A stretch of DNA of 64,000 nt, taken from the NCBI GenBank assembly GCA_936432065.2, contig OW386292.2, positions 102,009,829-102,073,828 of the forward strand, read 5' to 3'. Source of the DNA: Rutpela maculata. Lineage: Eukaryota > Arthropoda > Insecta > Coleoptera > Cerambycidae. Every line of letters starts with the position of its first letter. Within the stretch, counting starts at the first letter, position 1. The translations under genes and the position numbers were made by a program. The notes beneath the pieces were generated by a model that worked only from the letters and a program-made list of their open reading frames with translations, was not told the DNA's origin and ran no database searches. Positions 10,925-20,370 of this stretch are shown in pieces.

Positions 10925-11395
10925 ACAAATACATGGGGGGAGGCATAGTGGACCTTCATGATAATGGCATTGCCAACTACCGTATTGGAATAAGACGTAG
11001 GAAGTGGTGGCCATTGTTTACTAATATGATAGACAGTATGGTGGAAAATAGCTGGAAAATTTAGAAGATTGCAAATAAATCCAAAATTTGTCAACTAGAC
11101 TTTCGTTCACAATTGACATGTACCTTACTGAAATTTAGTGGGCAAGTAGAAAATACTGATGGTGCCTCGGATGCTGTAATATGCAACTTAACATACGGAA
11201 GATCTTCAAAATCTGCTCTACCAGACGACATAAAGTTTGACAATATTGGACATATTATAGTAACAAGAGAAGTTAATGATATAAGGAAAAATGTCGATTT
11301 TGCAACAGTAATACTATTTATCTATGTAAGAAGTGCAAAGTGCACCTGCACCTAGATTATTTCGAAATTTTTCACAAAAAAAATATTCTGGTTCA
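10925..11395 (+). pseudogene. piggyBac transposase, C-terminal fragment
   Basis: Across two frame changes the sequence gives GGIVDLHDNGIANYR, then RIGIRRRKWWPLF and MIDSMVENSWKI. This is the end of the piggyBac DDE domain ('MGGVDxxDxxxxxYRIxxRxKKWWWPLF'). QLDFRSQLTCTLLKF follows. The terminus has KCKVHLHLDYFEIFHKK, the remains of the cysteine/histidine-rich C-terminal finger that binds the element ends. The catalytic aspartates lie upstream and are absent. An internal A-rich segment and several stops show that it is inactive. It is independent of the second piggyBac at 55.3 kb. Confidence 0.75.
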
Positions 11396-11544
11396 TTTAA
11401 TTTACCTTTGTTAAATAATTTACATGTCTTTTTAATGCTAAATTAGTCTTAATTTATGTATTCTTAATGTACTTTAATGAAAATGTCTCTAAAATGGAAA
11501 CTTCTCATTGTCTTGGCCGTTAATGGGTTAATAAAAACCTATAT

Positions 11545-12095
11545 AGAAATTAGGGAAAGTGAAAAGTTCTGACCCAGCTTCAGAATCACTACTAGTAGAA
11601 TTTCAGCCACAATCGTCAACATCATTGAATGTATGTGAAGCGGAAAATGGGAATATTGGCAAGAAAATAAATGACCAGTCAACACTTTTATTCTCACATG
11701 ATTTTCAGCCATTTTTGATTGATGAAGACCACGGATTCAAAAAGTTTTTTAAAATTTTGAATCCATTCTATCAGTTGCCATCAAGAAAAATAATTACAAA
11801 TTCTTAATTGCCGGAAACTTACAAAGGAACCTATAATAAAATCAAAGCTGTGATGAAGGAAGTGAGATCAGTTACTCTCACAGCGGATTGCTGGGCGTCA
11901 CGAAATTTTGAAAATTTTTTAGGCCTCACAGCACATTTTATAAATAAATACTTTCAAATGAGAAATGTATCGTTGGACTGTACTTTATTTGACGAGAGAC
12001 TTGCTATTATTAACCTAGCCTCCCAGATCACTAGAAATATCAATGAATGTGAGTTAGAAAATAAAATTTTTATAGTTGTATCGGATAATTAGGAA
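11545..12095 (+). pseudogene. BED-type hAT transposase, central fragment
   Basis: Open from about 11,545 with one in-frame stop at 11,805-11,807. Recognisable blocks are SHDFQPFLIDEDHGFKKFF ('DLxPFxxVEDxGF'), LNPFYQLPSRKII, then ADCWASRNFENFLGLTAHFI, matching 'TDxWTSxxxxxFLxxTAHxI', and NLASQITRNINE followed by KIFIVVSDN. The last is the 'VVTDNAAN' block of ZBED4-like hAT transposases, with the catalytic aspartate retained. It stops abruptly at the start of a minisatellite at 12.13 kb. The BED finger and C-terminal dimerisation domain are missing. Confidence 0.75.
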
Positions 12096-12130
12096 GGCAT
12101 AGAAGGGCCACTTTAAATTTTATTTTTACT

Positions 12131-12288
12131 ACTTTCGAAATCTCGACATTAATCTCGAAATTTCGACTTTAAACTCGAAATTTCGACTTTAATCTCGAAA
12201 TTTCGACTTTAAACTCGAAATTTCAACTTTAATCTCGAAATGTCGACTTTTTTCTCGAAATTTCAACCATAATCTTAAAATTTTGAAA
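12131..12288. repeat. 20-bp minisatellite with alternating units
   Basis: About seven and a half tandem copies of a 20-base unit of the form TTTAAWCTCGAAATTTCGAC. Successive units alternate TTTAAAC and TTTAATC at their start, so the true period is partly 40 bases. The core CGAAATTTCG is itself palindromic. Units decay toward the right end (TCTTAAAATTTTGAA). There are no spacers of independent sequence, which excludes a CRISPR-type array. Confidence 0.85.
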
Positions 12289-12504
12289 TATCCCCATTAG
12301 TTGCAACCACATACGCTTTGTTTTCAGTGTGAAACGGAAAAGTGGGTAAATTAAAAAAAAATGAAAAAACTCCGCTTTCTTTTTTTTATTGCCATTCTTT
12401 TAGGGTCTTAAAGTATATAAACCTTAAAAGAATATTTCCTAAAACTCCGCTAAATTTGGTAATTTGGTTGCCTTTATAAATAAACAATACTTATTAGGAA
12501 CCTT
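12289..12504. other. Junction segment ahead of the LINE array
   Basis: No gene. Near 12,455-12,475 it contains the AATTTGGTAATTTGGTT tail sequence that ends the LINE units to the right, followed by TGCCTTTATAAA, the same word at which unit A2 begins. This suggests a further, mostly lost LINE unit at the left edge of the array. Confidence 0.45.
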
Positions 12505-13925
12505 ACAGACTTTCGGCGGGGGTACCTTAAGGTTCCGTCCTATCCCCTATCCTCTTTAATTTATATATTTCCGACATTTCATCCCATCCTACTACAAACT
12601 TACTACTATATGCGGACGATACTACAATTTACGCAAACAGCTTCTACGGACAGACTGTGACACAAAAAATACGCTACCATACACCACAACTCCTAAAATA
12701 CTACAAACTGTGGAAGGTTGTGATTAACCATACTAAATCAGAAATCATAACCTTCCACAGGAAATTTACAAACAAAAACAATTACAAAACTAAAACTAGA
12801 CAATAAAGACATTACAGAACGAAAGACGGTTAACTTACTGGGAGTGACATTAGATACCAGGTTATCATTTGCACCCCACGTGACTAAAGTAATTAACAAG
12901 ACCTACTCTGCACTAAGCAAGCTATATCCGTTGGTCTACAGATGCAGTCAGCTTAGCATTGATAATAAAATTTGCCTTTATAAGGTTATATTTCGGCCGA
13001 TCCTTACGTATGCCTGTGCGTCCTGGAATTTAATCTCGGACGTACAGTGTCTCAGGCTACAAAGGACACAGAATAAGCTGCTGCGTCTGTTGACCAACTC
13101 CCCTAGAGGGAGCAAATGATTCGAGAATATATAGATGAAATATCTCAACGATTTTTCGCATTTAAACTAGCAAACTCCCGCACCTGACGCAAAACATAAC
13201 AAACATTAGACAACGACACAATGTACAACATACTCACAAATACATATACGAACGACTATCAATCTACGTAACCCCTTATCCTCACAATAAGCCCAGGAGG
13301 CTGCAGTGCCGTCGGAGTATTCTTTACAGACGACCCCTAGGAGGAGGGGTTTTAGTCAGTTAGAGGCTGACTCTCAGACCCATTCCAAGTTGGGATGGGC
13401 AGCCCGTGTGCGTTTCCCCTTCTCGAAAAAAAAAACCCTTATCCTGACTGACCTACTGAAATCCCATAAAAAACACTACCCACATAAAACCAGCCCTCTT
13501 AAAATCAATATTTTACCTTCCCCTCTACCCCCCTTGACCCTCCGTCGAAATCTACAAAACAACAAATGATTTGTCCTTCAGACAAATAAGTGTTTTTAAA
13601 ACTTGACTAGCTGAAGCAGGGTTTTTGTACAACTTTTCCCTGCATAATAGATTATAACTTAAGTTGCAACTCAAAAAATCAAAATAAAACTTAAAATCAT
13701 TAGATATAAACAAACACTAAAATATGATCAAACTTTTATAGAAATCATTATAAAAAAATTAAAGCTACATTTTCAGGAAGCCCTAATATCCAGCCGTGGC
13801 ATCACTCTCGCGTAGGCACGCGTAATTGTGACGTAACGAAATTTATTGATTGTAAACTGAATAAAATAAATGAAATACAATGAAATGTACAAAATAGCTA
13901 AATAAAATAAAGTATTATAATTTGG
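12505..13925 (+). mobile_element. Jockey-like LINE unit A1 (5' truncated)
   Basis: The unit starts inside the reverse transcriptase just before the palm B block (AGVP, stop, GSVLSPILFNLYISDI), continues through the catalytic LLLYADDTTIYANSFYG, KLWKVVINHTKSEIITFHRK and LDTRLSFAPHVTKVINKTY (12,844-13,119), then the C-terminal region and a 3' UTR. The 3' end reads AAATAAAATAAAG...AATTTGGTAATTTGGTT. Stops and frameshifts are frequent. It is followed directly, with no unrelated DNA, by unit A2 in the same orientation. A 150-bp retroposon interrupts its C-terminal coding end. Confidence 0.8.
13286..13435 (+). mobile_element. 150-bp poly(A)-ended retroposon with target duplication
   Basis: The insert begins after 13,285 and ends in ten A residues (13,426-13,435). 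It is flanked by 13-base direct repeats CCCTTATCCTSAC at 13,273-13,285 and 13,436-13,448, differing at one base. The homologous LINE unit A2 (around 14,255-14,280) reads straight across this point without the insert, so the empty site is available for comparison. The body contains a small GTCAGTT...AGGCTGAC hairpin. I see no clear pol III A/B boxes, so it may be the 3' end of another LINE rather than a tRNA SINE. Confidence 0.75.
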
Positions 13926-14736
13926 TAATTTGGTTGCATTTATAAAGTTATATTTCGGCCAATCCTTATATCTGTGCGTCCTTTAACTTAATCTCGGACG
14001 CACAGTGCTTAAGACTACAAAGGACGCAAGACAAGCTGCTGCGTCTGTTGACTAATTCCCCAAGATATATCACTATTGCAGAATTACACAGAATCACTGG
14101 GGTGCAAATGTTTCGAGAACATATAGATGAGATATCACAGCGATTTTTCGCATTTAAAATATCTAACTCCCAATTGACGCAAAACATAACAAACATTAGA
14201 CAACGACATAACGTACAACACACGCACAAATACATTTATGAACGACTACCAATCTACGTAACTCCCTTTCCTGACTGACCTACTGAAATCCCATAAAAAA
14301 CACTATCCTTTAAAAACAAGCTCTCATCACTCTTCCCTCTACCCCCTTGACCCTCCGTCGAAATCTATATATCAAATGATTTGTCCAATAGACAAATTTC
14401 TGTTTTTAAATCTTGACAAGCAGAAGCAGGGTTTTTGTACCACTTTTCCTTGCACGATTAAAATATAAATCACGCTGCAACCTATAAAATCAAACCCAAA
14501 TTTTAAATTGCAAGATATTCAACTACTAAATATGATTCATTAAAATAATTATAAATTATATTATCTGGAAGTCATTCTCCCTTAATATCCGGCTGTGGCG
14601 TCACTCTCGTGTATGCACGCGTAATTGGGACGCAACGAATATATTTTATTGTAAACTGAATATAATAAATGACATATTAATGAAATGTACCTGATAGTTA
14701 AATAAAATAAAGAACATTGTAATTTGGTAATTTGGT
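13926..14736 (+). mobile_element. Jockey-like LINE unit A2 (5' truncated)
   Basis: It starts at TGCATTTATAAAGTTATATTTCGG, deep in the C-terminal region of ORF2, directly after the tail of A1. It encodes the terminal part (open 14,048-14,278) with NSPRYITIAELHRITGVQM and DEISQRFFAFKISNS. The 3' UTR has the same blocks as A1 (CAAATGATTTGTCC..., GCAGGGTTTTTGTACCAC..., TCACTCTCGTGTATGCACGCG) and the tail AATTTGGTAATTTGGTTA. It shows what the A1 region looked like before the 150-bp retroposon landed there. Confidence 0.8.
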
Positions 14737-15802
14737 TAAGCCCCCCTTCCCATATACCTAATTCGGTGATTATAAACTACAATGCTTCCCTGCATCATGG
14801 AAGCTGAAGATAGTGATTCCTATCCTAAAGCCAAATAATCCGCCTCTGGATCCTCGCAGCTACCGACCCATTTGTTTGTTAAACACTATGGGGAAAGTGG
14901 CTGAGAGGGTCGTGCTGCGGCTTTTACGTAAAAAACTAGACAAATACCGCCTACTGCCGGTGCAGCAGTTTTAGGGAGGGACATAGTACAACACTGTCGC
15001 TAGTTAAAGTGGAGCAGGATGTAATTGACTCTTACAATAAGAAGCAGTGTACTGTTATGTTGCTATTAGACATTGAACGTGCCTTCAATACCGTGTGGCA
15101 TAACGGGCTAGTCTACAAACTGCAATATGTTTGTGGACTGCCCGGGTATTTGGTCTCCATCATAAAGAGTTACCTGTGGGGCTGGCAAATAATGGTCAGG
15201 GTAAACAACACCCACTCAGCGTCATATAGACTTTCTGCGGGGGTACCTCAATGGTCCGTCCTTTCTCCTACCTTATTTAATCTTTATATTTCAGATATAC
15301 CCGCACACCCATCCACTAATCTCCTTTTATACGCCGACGATACAACCATTTACGCAAACAACTTTTATGCACAGACAGCGACACAAAAAATACGTTACCA
15401 TACAAACAAACTACTGCAATATTACAAACTATGGAAGATTGTGATTAATCACGCAAAGTCCGAAATCATAACCTTCCATAGAACATTTACAAACATACGA
15501 ACAATAACAAAACTTAGACAATCATGACATCACGGAACAAAAAACTGTAAACCTGTTAGGAGTAACACTAGACATCCGCCTAATATTTGCACCTCACATA
15601 ACTAAGGTTGTAAATAAAGCCTATGCAGAACTCAGTAAATTATATCCCTTGGTCAATAGACGTAGCAAATTAACAATAGAAAACAAATTATATAAAGACA
15701 TATTCCGTCCAATTCTCACCTATGCCTGTGCGTCATGGAACTTAATTTTGACGCACAGTGCTTGAGATTACAGAGGACCCAAAATAAATTGTTGCGTCTA
15801 TT

Positions 15803-17508
15803 CAGAGCTGGGCAAATTACTTTGAAAAAGTAATTAATTACAAATTACAAATTACTAATGTTAAAAAGTAATTTGATTACCATGTAATTAAATTACTATT
15901 AAAAAAATGTAATTAAATTACTAATTATTTGGTAATGGTAATTGAATAAATAAATTACTTTTATAATTACTTTAGAGCTTCTAAATTTGTTATATTGGAA
16001 ATGGGAGATGTTTAGTAAATTATAAGATCATTTGTTGGTGTACAAATAATTATAAATATATACAAATACTGAATAACACAAATTTTTTAGTAATCAGTAA
16101 AGACAGTAATCGCAAAGGAATGAAAATCTATAACTAAAAGCAAATACAAAAACCGCTGCCCAAAGAATCACTACTTTCACATACTGATTTTCTATCTAAT
16201 TCTCTCACAACGAAAAAAATTTTGTATGTGGAAATAATTGTTTATGGAACTTTAGTAATATAATATTTGAAATTGCATACCCCAAAAACCCATAAAACGA
16301 TATGCCACATTGGTAGTGGGGATGGGAGTGGTGGTTGTAGGGTGGTAGTGGGGGTGGATGAAGAAAACAAATGAGGCCTTTAGTTCTTGTATACGCACTA
16401 AATCACAATTTTATTTTTTCACTCCCTTTAATAATGCGGTGGGGGTGGTAATGGGGGTGGCTAATAGTTTCTCTTATATATACTAGATACCAATTTTGTG
16501 GACTCTTGCTTGATTTACCTATTTACCCTAATTTATACCCCAACTCTTCAACAGAATAAGATCAAAATATAATCTAATTCCAGATCTCGTTAAGGGTGGC
16601 GGTGCCGTGCTTAAGAAAACGATTTCGTAATTCGACAATTTCTTCTATATCCCTGAACGATTTGAAAAAATTATTTGATAGGCCTTTAGAGAAAACTTGA
16701 TAGAATGATACCAGACTATTAAAAGCAACAATTTTTTTTTTATTTTCGCACGAGAAAAAAAAAATTTTTTCTTTACTTTTCAATAGCCCTAGTACCATTC
16801 TATAAAGTTGTCTCTAAAAGCCCAACAAAATTTTTGTTAATCGGTTCAGGGATGTAGAAGAAATTGTCGAATTATGTTCACCGCGCACCCACTATCCACC
16901 ACCCACGCAATACATGCGTGTACCAAATTTCAAGTCAATATCTTAAACGGTTCCATAGTAATCGTGCTCACAAAAAAAAGTTACATATCGACAAACAGAC
17001 CGACAGACAGACATTTTCTTTTGCTCAAACTGAAAATCTCGACGTTTCATGACTTTCTAAGCATTTTTGAACAATAAAAAATTTTAATTGTTTTGTTTGC
17101 GTTACTATACTTCCACTGGATGTGGAAGTAAAATGACACAAACTATGAAATATGAATAATATTATTTGTTTATGTTTCCTTTTAATAGGAATGTAAAGTA
17201 ATATAAATACTCTAAAATAATTTAATTACGGTAAAACAATTAAACTCTACAGTATTCAAATTATTCTAGAGATATGAAATTATTGAGAAGTAATTTAAAT
17301 TACTTGAAGTAATTTAAATTACATGAAGTAATTTCTATCAGTAATTAATTACTCTGCAAAGGTATTTTCAGAGTATCGCTTGAGGAATTAATACTTTTTA
17401 AGTACAATTACTGCTTTGAAAAATGTAATTCAATTACAATTACTTTTTTTAAAAAAGTAGTTAAATTAGTAATTTAATTACTTTAGTAATTAATTACTCC
17501 CAGCTCTG
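15803..17508. mobile_element. Non-autonomous hAT element with perfect 8-bp target duplication
   Basis: Both ends are the inverted repeat CAGAGCTGGG (15,803-15,812 and 17,499-17,508). The host LINE sequence CGTCTATT is duplicated immediately outside (15,795-15,802 and 17,509-17,516), giving the 8-bp target duplication of hAT elements. Homologous LINE units lack the insert. The terminal few hundred bases at each end are arrays of AATTAC/GTAATT words in both orientations. No transposase is encoded; the interior is mostly a foldback repeat plus G-rich and T-rich tracts, so mobility would depend on a partner transposase. Confidence 0.9.
16622..16880. repeat. Imperfect palindrome inside the hAT element
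   Basis: The left arm (about 16,622-16,735) and right arm (about 16,760-16,880) are reverse complements with scattered mismatches. For example AATTCGACAATTTCTTCTAT on the left pairs with ATGTAGAAGAAATTGTCGAA on the right, and GATAGAATGATACCAG pairs with CTAGTACCATTCTATA. The centre is a poly(T)/poly(A) tract around 16,730-16,770. The RNA would fold into a hairpin of over 100 base pairs. A 74-codon minus-strand frame here is a by-product of the palindrome. Confidence 0.75.
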
Positions 17509-18642
17509 CGTCTATTGAACAATTCACCAAGGTATATCACCATCGCCGATCTGCATAGGCTTACGGGGGTGCAAATGATGCGAGACTTCATTGACGTGAC
17601 GTCACAAAAATTCTTTACATACAAACTCATAAACTCACCGTTAACACAAAACATAACAAACACACCCACAAACTACTTTATGAAAGACTACCACTGCCAG
17701 ACTGACGTAACATCCCACCATAAAAAACACTTCTCCCTCAAAAACCCACTCCCTAAAAACCTCTCACCCTATCACCATCCCCCTCTACCCCCCTTGACCC
17801 TCCACGGAAATTTCTAACACATCAAAAAATTTGTCCATCATGGGCAAATAATTATTTTTAACAGCTGACATTTGAAGTAGGGTTTTTCTTTTATTTTCCC
17901 TACACTATTAAATCATTACTCACAATAAAATAAAAAATGGGACAGTATTAAATTTGAAATCGCTTGATATCTAAACATAAATATGGTTCAACTATATGGA
18001 GACCGGCCCACAATATAAAACATGATCTTGGAAGTCACCGGAACACCTGGTCGCTGTGTCATTCCGCGCGCCTTGGCCGCGATATGTGACGCAATTTATA
18101 TTTATTTATTTATTGTAAAACTGAAATATTAATGACATACTCAATGACATGTAACGATAGTTAAATAAAATAAAAATATGATAATTTGGTTAAGCCCCCC
18201 CCCCCCCAGTTCCGTTGCCATTCTACCCGGCATACAGCCATTTTTCGTTGTTAGCGTCAAGTAAAGATTTTTCTGGTAAAAAGACGAATATAAAGTACGC
18301 GATAGTTGATTCGAGACTCGTTAAGCCACAGTGCGCCCACAGCGGCTGCAGTAGACCCCCAGGGAGGCCCACGTGAGTTTTTTGCATAAAAAATCAACCA
18401 AAGTGACAGTGACATTAAAGGTTCGTTGTCTACCCCCGCATTCGAATCACCGGTCCCTGACCAGAAATTCTTCCGGGAAACCTAACCCAAAAACAATTTT
18501 TAACCTTAAATAAGCAGTGATACCAACTGACTTTTCCCAAACCAACCCCAAAAAACAAAAATCCCCAAAATTGACATTTCTTCCCCTGAGAGTTTTTTGG
18601 GGAATAATAAATTCTTTTTTTCAGCTGCAAAAATAAAAAATA

Positions 18643-20370
18643 GTGGCCGACGCACTAAAAACTCCCGATCGCACAACCGCCCCGACTGAACCTGTCGAAA
18701 TATTCATTTCTACCGCCAAATCAAATATGAACAATATTAACATACCTAACGAAGATATGCATGAATCGTCTAAAGAGTGGCCGTGCCTTCCTCCCCCCTC
18801 CAGAATGTCAGGTGACGAGAGTGACATGTTCGCATCGTCGTTTGCTTCCTGTGAAAAAACCATCGTATTACGACGTGCGACGAAAAGGCCAAAAGCCCAC
18901 TCTAAACCCACGGCGACCAAACCGGATTCACCGAATCCTCCTAACAATTTCAATTCTGGATCCGAGCCACAGGACTCAGTGAAGGCTCGCCCCACCACTT
19001 CCTCATCATCCGCTACCACTGTAACTACCCCCCCCCCCCCCTTCCCACCAGCAGTCAGCCAGCGAATGAGATAGCTGGAATTTTCAAATTGAAGAAAGTA
19101 GCAAACAACAAGAAAAGAGTAATCGCCATCCGCGACGACGACCATCCGGAGTTTACGCATCCATGATAGAACAGGAAAGCGGCGCCTCCACAACCTGTGA
19201 TCCCACCAATAAATACTGAGAACCGGCACACCGGACCCGTAAGAGTTGACGAAGCCACAACCATCGCCAGTGCAACTATCACATGAAGCGGCGGAAGCTA
19301 TGGTCCTCCGTTAGCAGTCTGCCCCTAAAAAACCCCCTCCAATAGTTATACATGGTCGCCTTAACGACCATAAAAAGGTAAACCAATTCTTAAAGGACAG
19401 ACTGCGGGGCGACCATATGTGGAAGCACTCCGCCAACGCAACAACATTGCAACTAGCGAACGAGCCAGACTGGCACGCTATGAATTAATACCTGGAAGAA
19501 GGAAAGATCGACTTCCATACCTACACCCCGAAGGATGAGAAGTCTCACGCCTTCGTTCTTCGGGGAATCTACCATGAGGTAGATATACGAGACCTCAAGG
19601 AAAACCTTCAGAAGGTTCACAAAATGCCCGTGAAGGAGATCTACGCCATAAGGGGTACCAGGAGCCCTCTATATATGGTGGTCACCAGCAATGAGGTGAC
19701 AATGAGCCCGGGTCCGCTGTTTGGACCACACCTCCGTGCAGTGGGAGCGCCAAACGAACAACAAGCGCATCATCCAATGCCACAGTTGTCAGCAGTGGGG
19801 ACACGCAACGTCGAACTGCCATGCGAGCTCTCATTGCGTCAAATGCGCAAGCCCCCACCTAACGAAGGTGTGTGTCAAGTCGCGTGACGAACCGGCTGTC
19901 TGCTATAACTGTGGCGGAAGCCACACGGCTAACAGTGTCACCTGCACTGTATATAGACGGAAACTGGAGGAGGTCAATTCCAGAACGGTTAGAGTTGCTC
20001 CCCCTCTCGAAATGAAATATAAGGCGGCACCAATGCCGAAAGTTAACGCCTGGAAGCAGCTGAGAGAGGCTCAATCCCAGCCATTACTCCTGCTCCACCT
20101 TCCCCCGCAACCAATCAGGCCCCCACCCCCTTCCCAACCAGCGAGGTCATCCCCCACACCACAACAACTAACCCACCACCAGCAACCGAAATAGACAAAC
20201 TCCGAAGACTCCGGGAATCAGCAGACAAGATGGCCACGCTGATCGACCTGGATCAACTGTTGATATACATGGACAGGCTCAATGAACAACTAGAGGGTTG
20301 CACCTGTGCTACGGATTGTTTCCAAGTGATGACGACGTTCTTCAAAGAACTGCCTGCTGATGCCTTTTAA
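18643..20370 (+). pseudogene. LINE B1 ORF1 (Gag-like, zinc-knuckle protein)
   Basis: The reading frame begins at a GTG (18,643) where the ancestral ATG has probably mutated; M-less context TAGTGGCCGACG is followed by a Ser/Pro/Thr-rich N-terminus. Stops and shifts between 19,072 and 19,720 obscure a central region, where segments such as EKSHAFVLRGIYHEVDIRDL match the PRE_C2HC-type RNA-binding part of insect LINE Gags. The C-terminal third (19,721-20,191) carries three CCHC-like knuckles: CHSCQQWGHATSNC, CVKCASPHLTKVC and CYNCGGSHTANSVTC. After another shift the protein ends with FKELPADAF at 20,370. The stop overlaps the ORF2 start by 11 bases. The product would package element RNA. Confidence 0.8.

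Larger units (their letters stand above)
14790..17816 (+). pseudogene. Reverse transcriptase ORF2 of LINE unit A3
   Basis: The RT domain starts with IVIPILKPNNPPLDPRSYRP, continues through LLLDIERAFNTVWHNGLVYK (palm A aspartate), LSAGVPQWSVLSPTLFNLY (Q of the GVPQGS motif kept, G lost), and LLLYADDTTIYANNFYAQ (catalytic YADD intact). KLWKIVINHAKSEIITFHR and the CASWNLI segment follow. The frame is open for 172 codons (15,009-15,527), then shifts. After the hAT insertion coding resumes at 17,515 with NSPRYITIADLHRLTGVQM and ends near 17,816. Before the insertion the gene was already damaged by stops at 14,970 and 15,525. Confidence 0.8.
14737..18196 (+). mobile_element. Jockey-like LINE unit A3 (5' truncated, interrupted)
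   Basis: It follows the A2 tail through AAGCCCCCC and begins at the N-terminal side of the RT domain. Coding and 3' UTR blocks are the same as in A1 and A2, but a 1.7-kb hAT element (15,803-17,508) splits the C-terminal region. The 3' end at about 18,150-18,196 reads TAAATAAAATAAA...ATAATTTGGTTAAGCC and leads directly into unit B1. It is the longest A-family unit in the window. Confidence 0.8.

Noticed and set aside
12131..12288. Possible CRISPR-like array
   Set aside because: The repeats are contiguous without independent spacers and the context is eukaryotic; it is a minisatellite.
16574..16798. 74-codon minus-strand ORF
   Set aside because: It is produced by the palindromic foldback and T/A tracts inside a non-autonomous hAT element, with no protein motif.
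18621..19229. 202-codon minus-strand open frame
   Set aside because: It is antisense to the LINE B1 ORF1, which has clear zinc-knuckle coding on the plus strand. The frame exists because of the codon bias of the Gag and has no recognisable motif.
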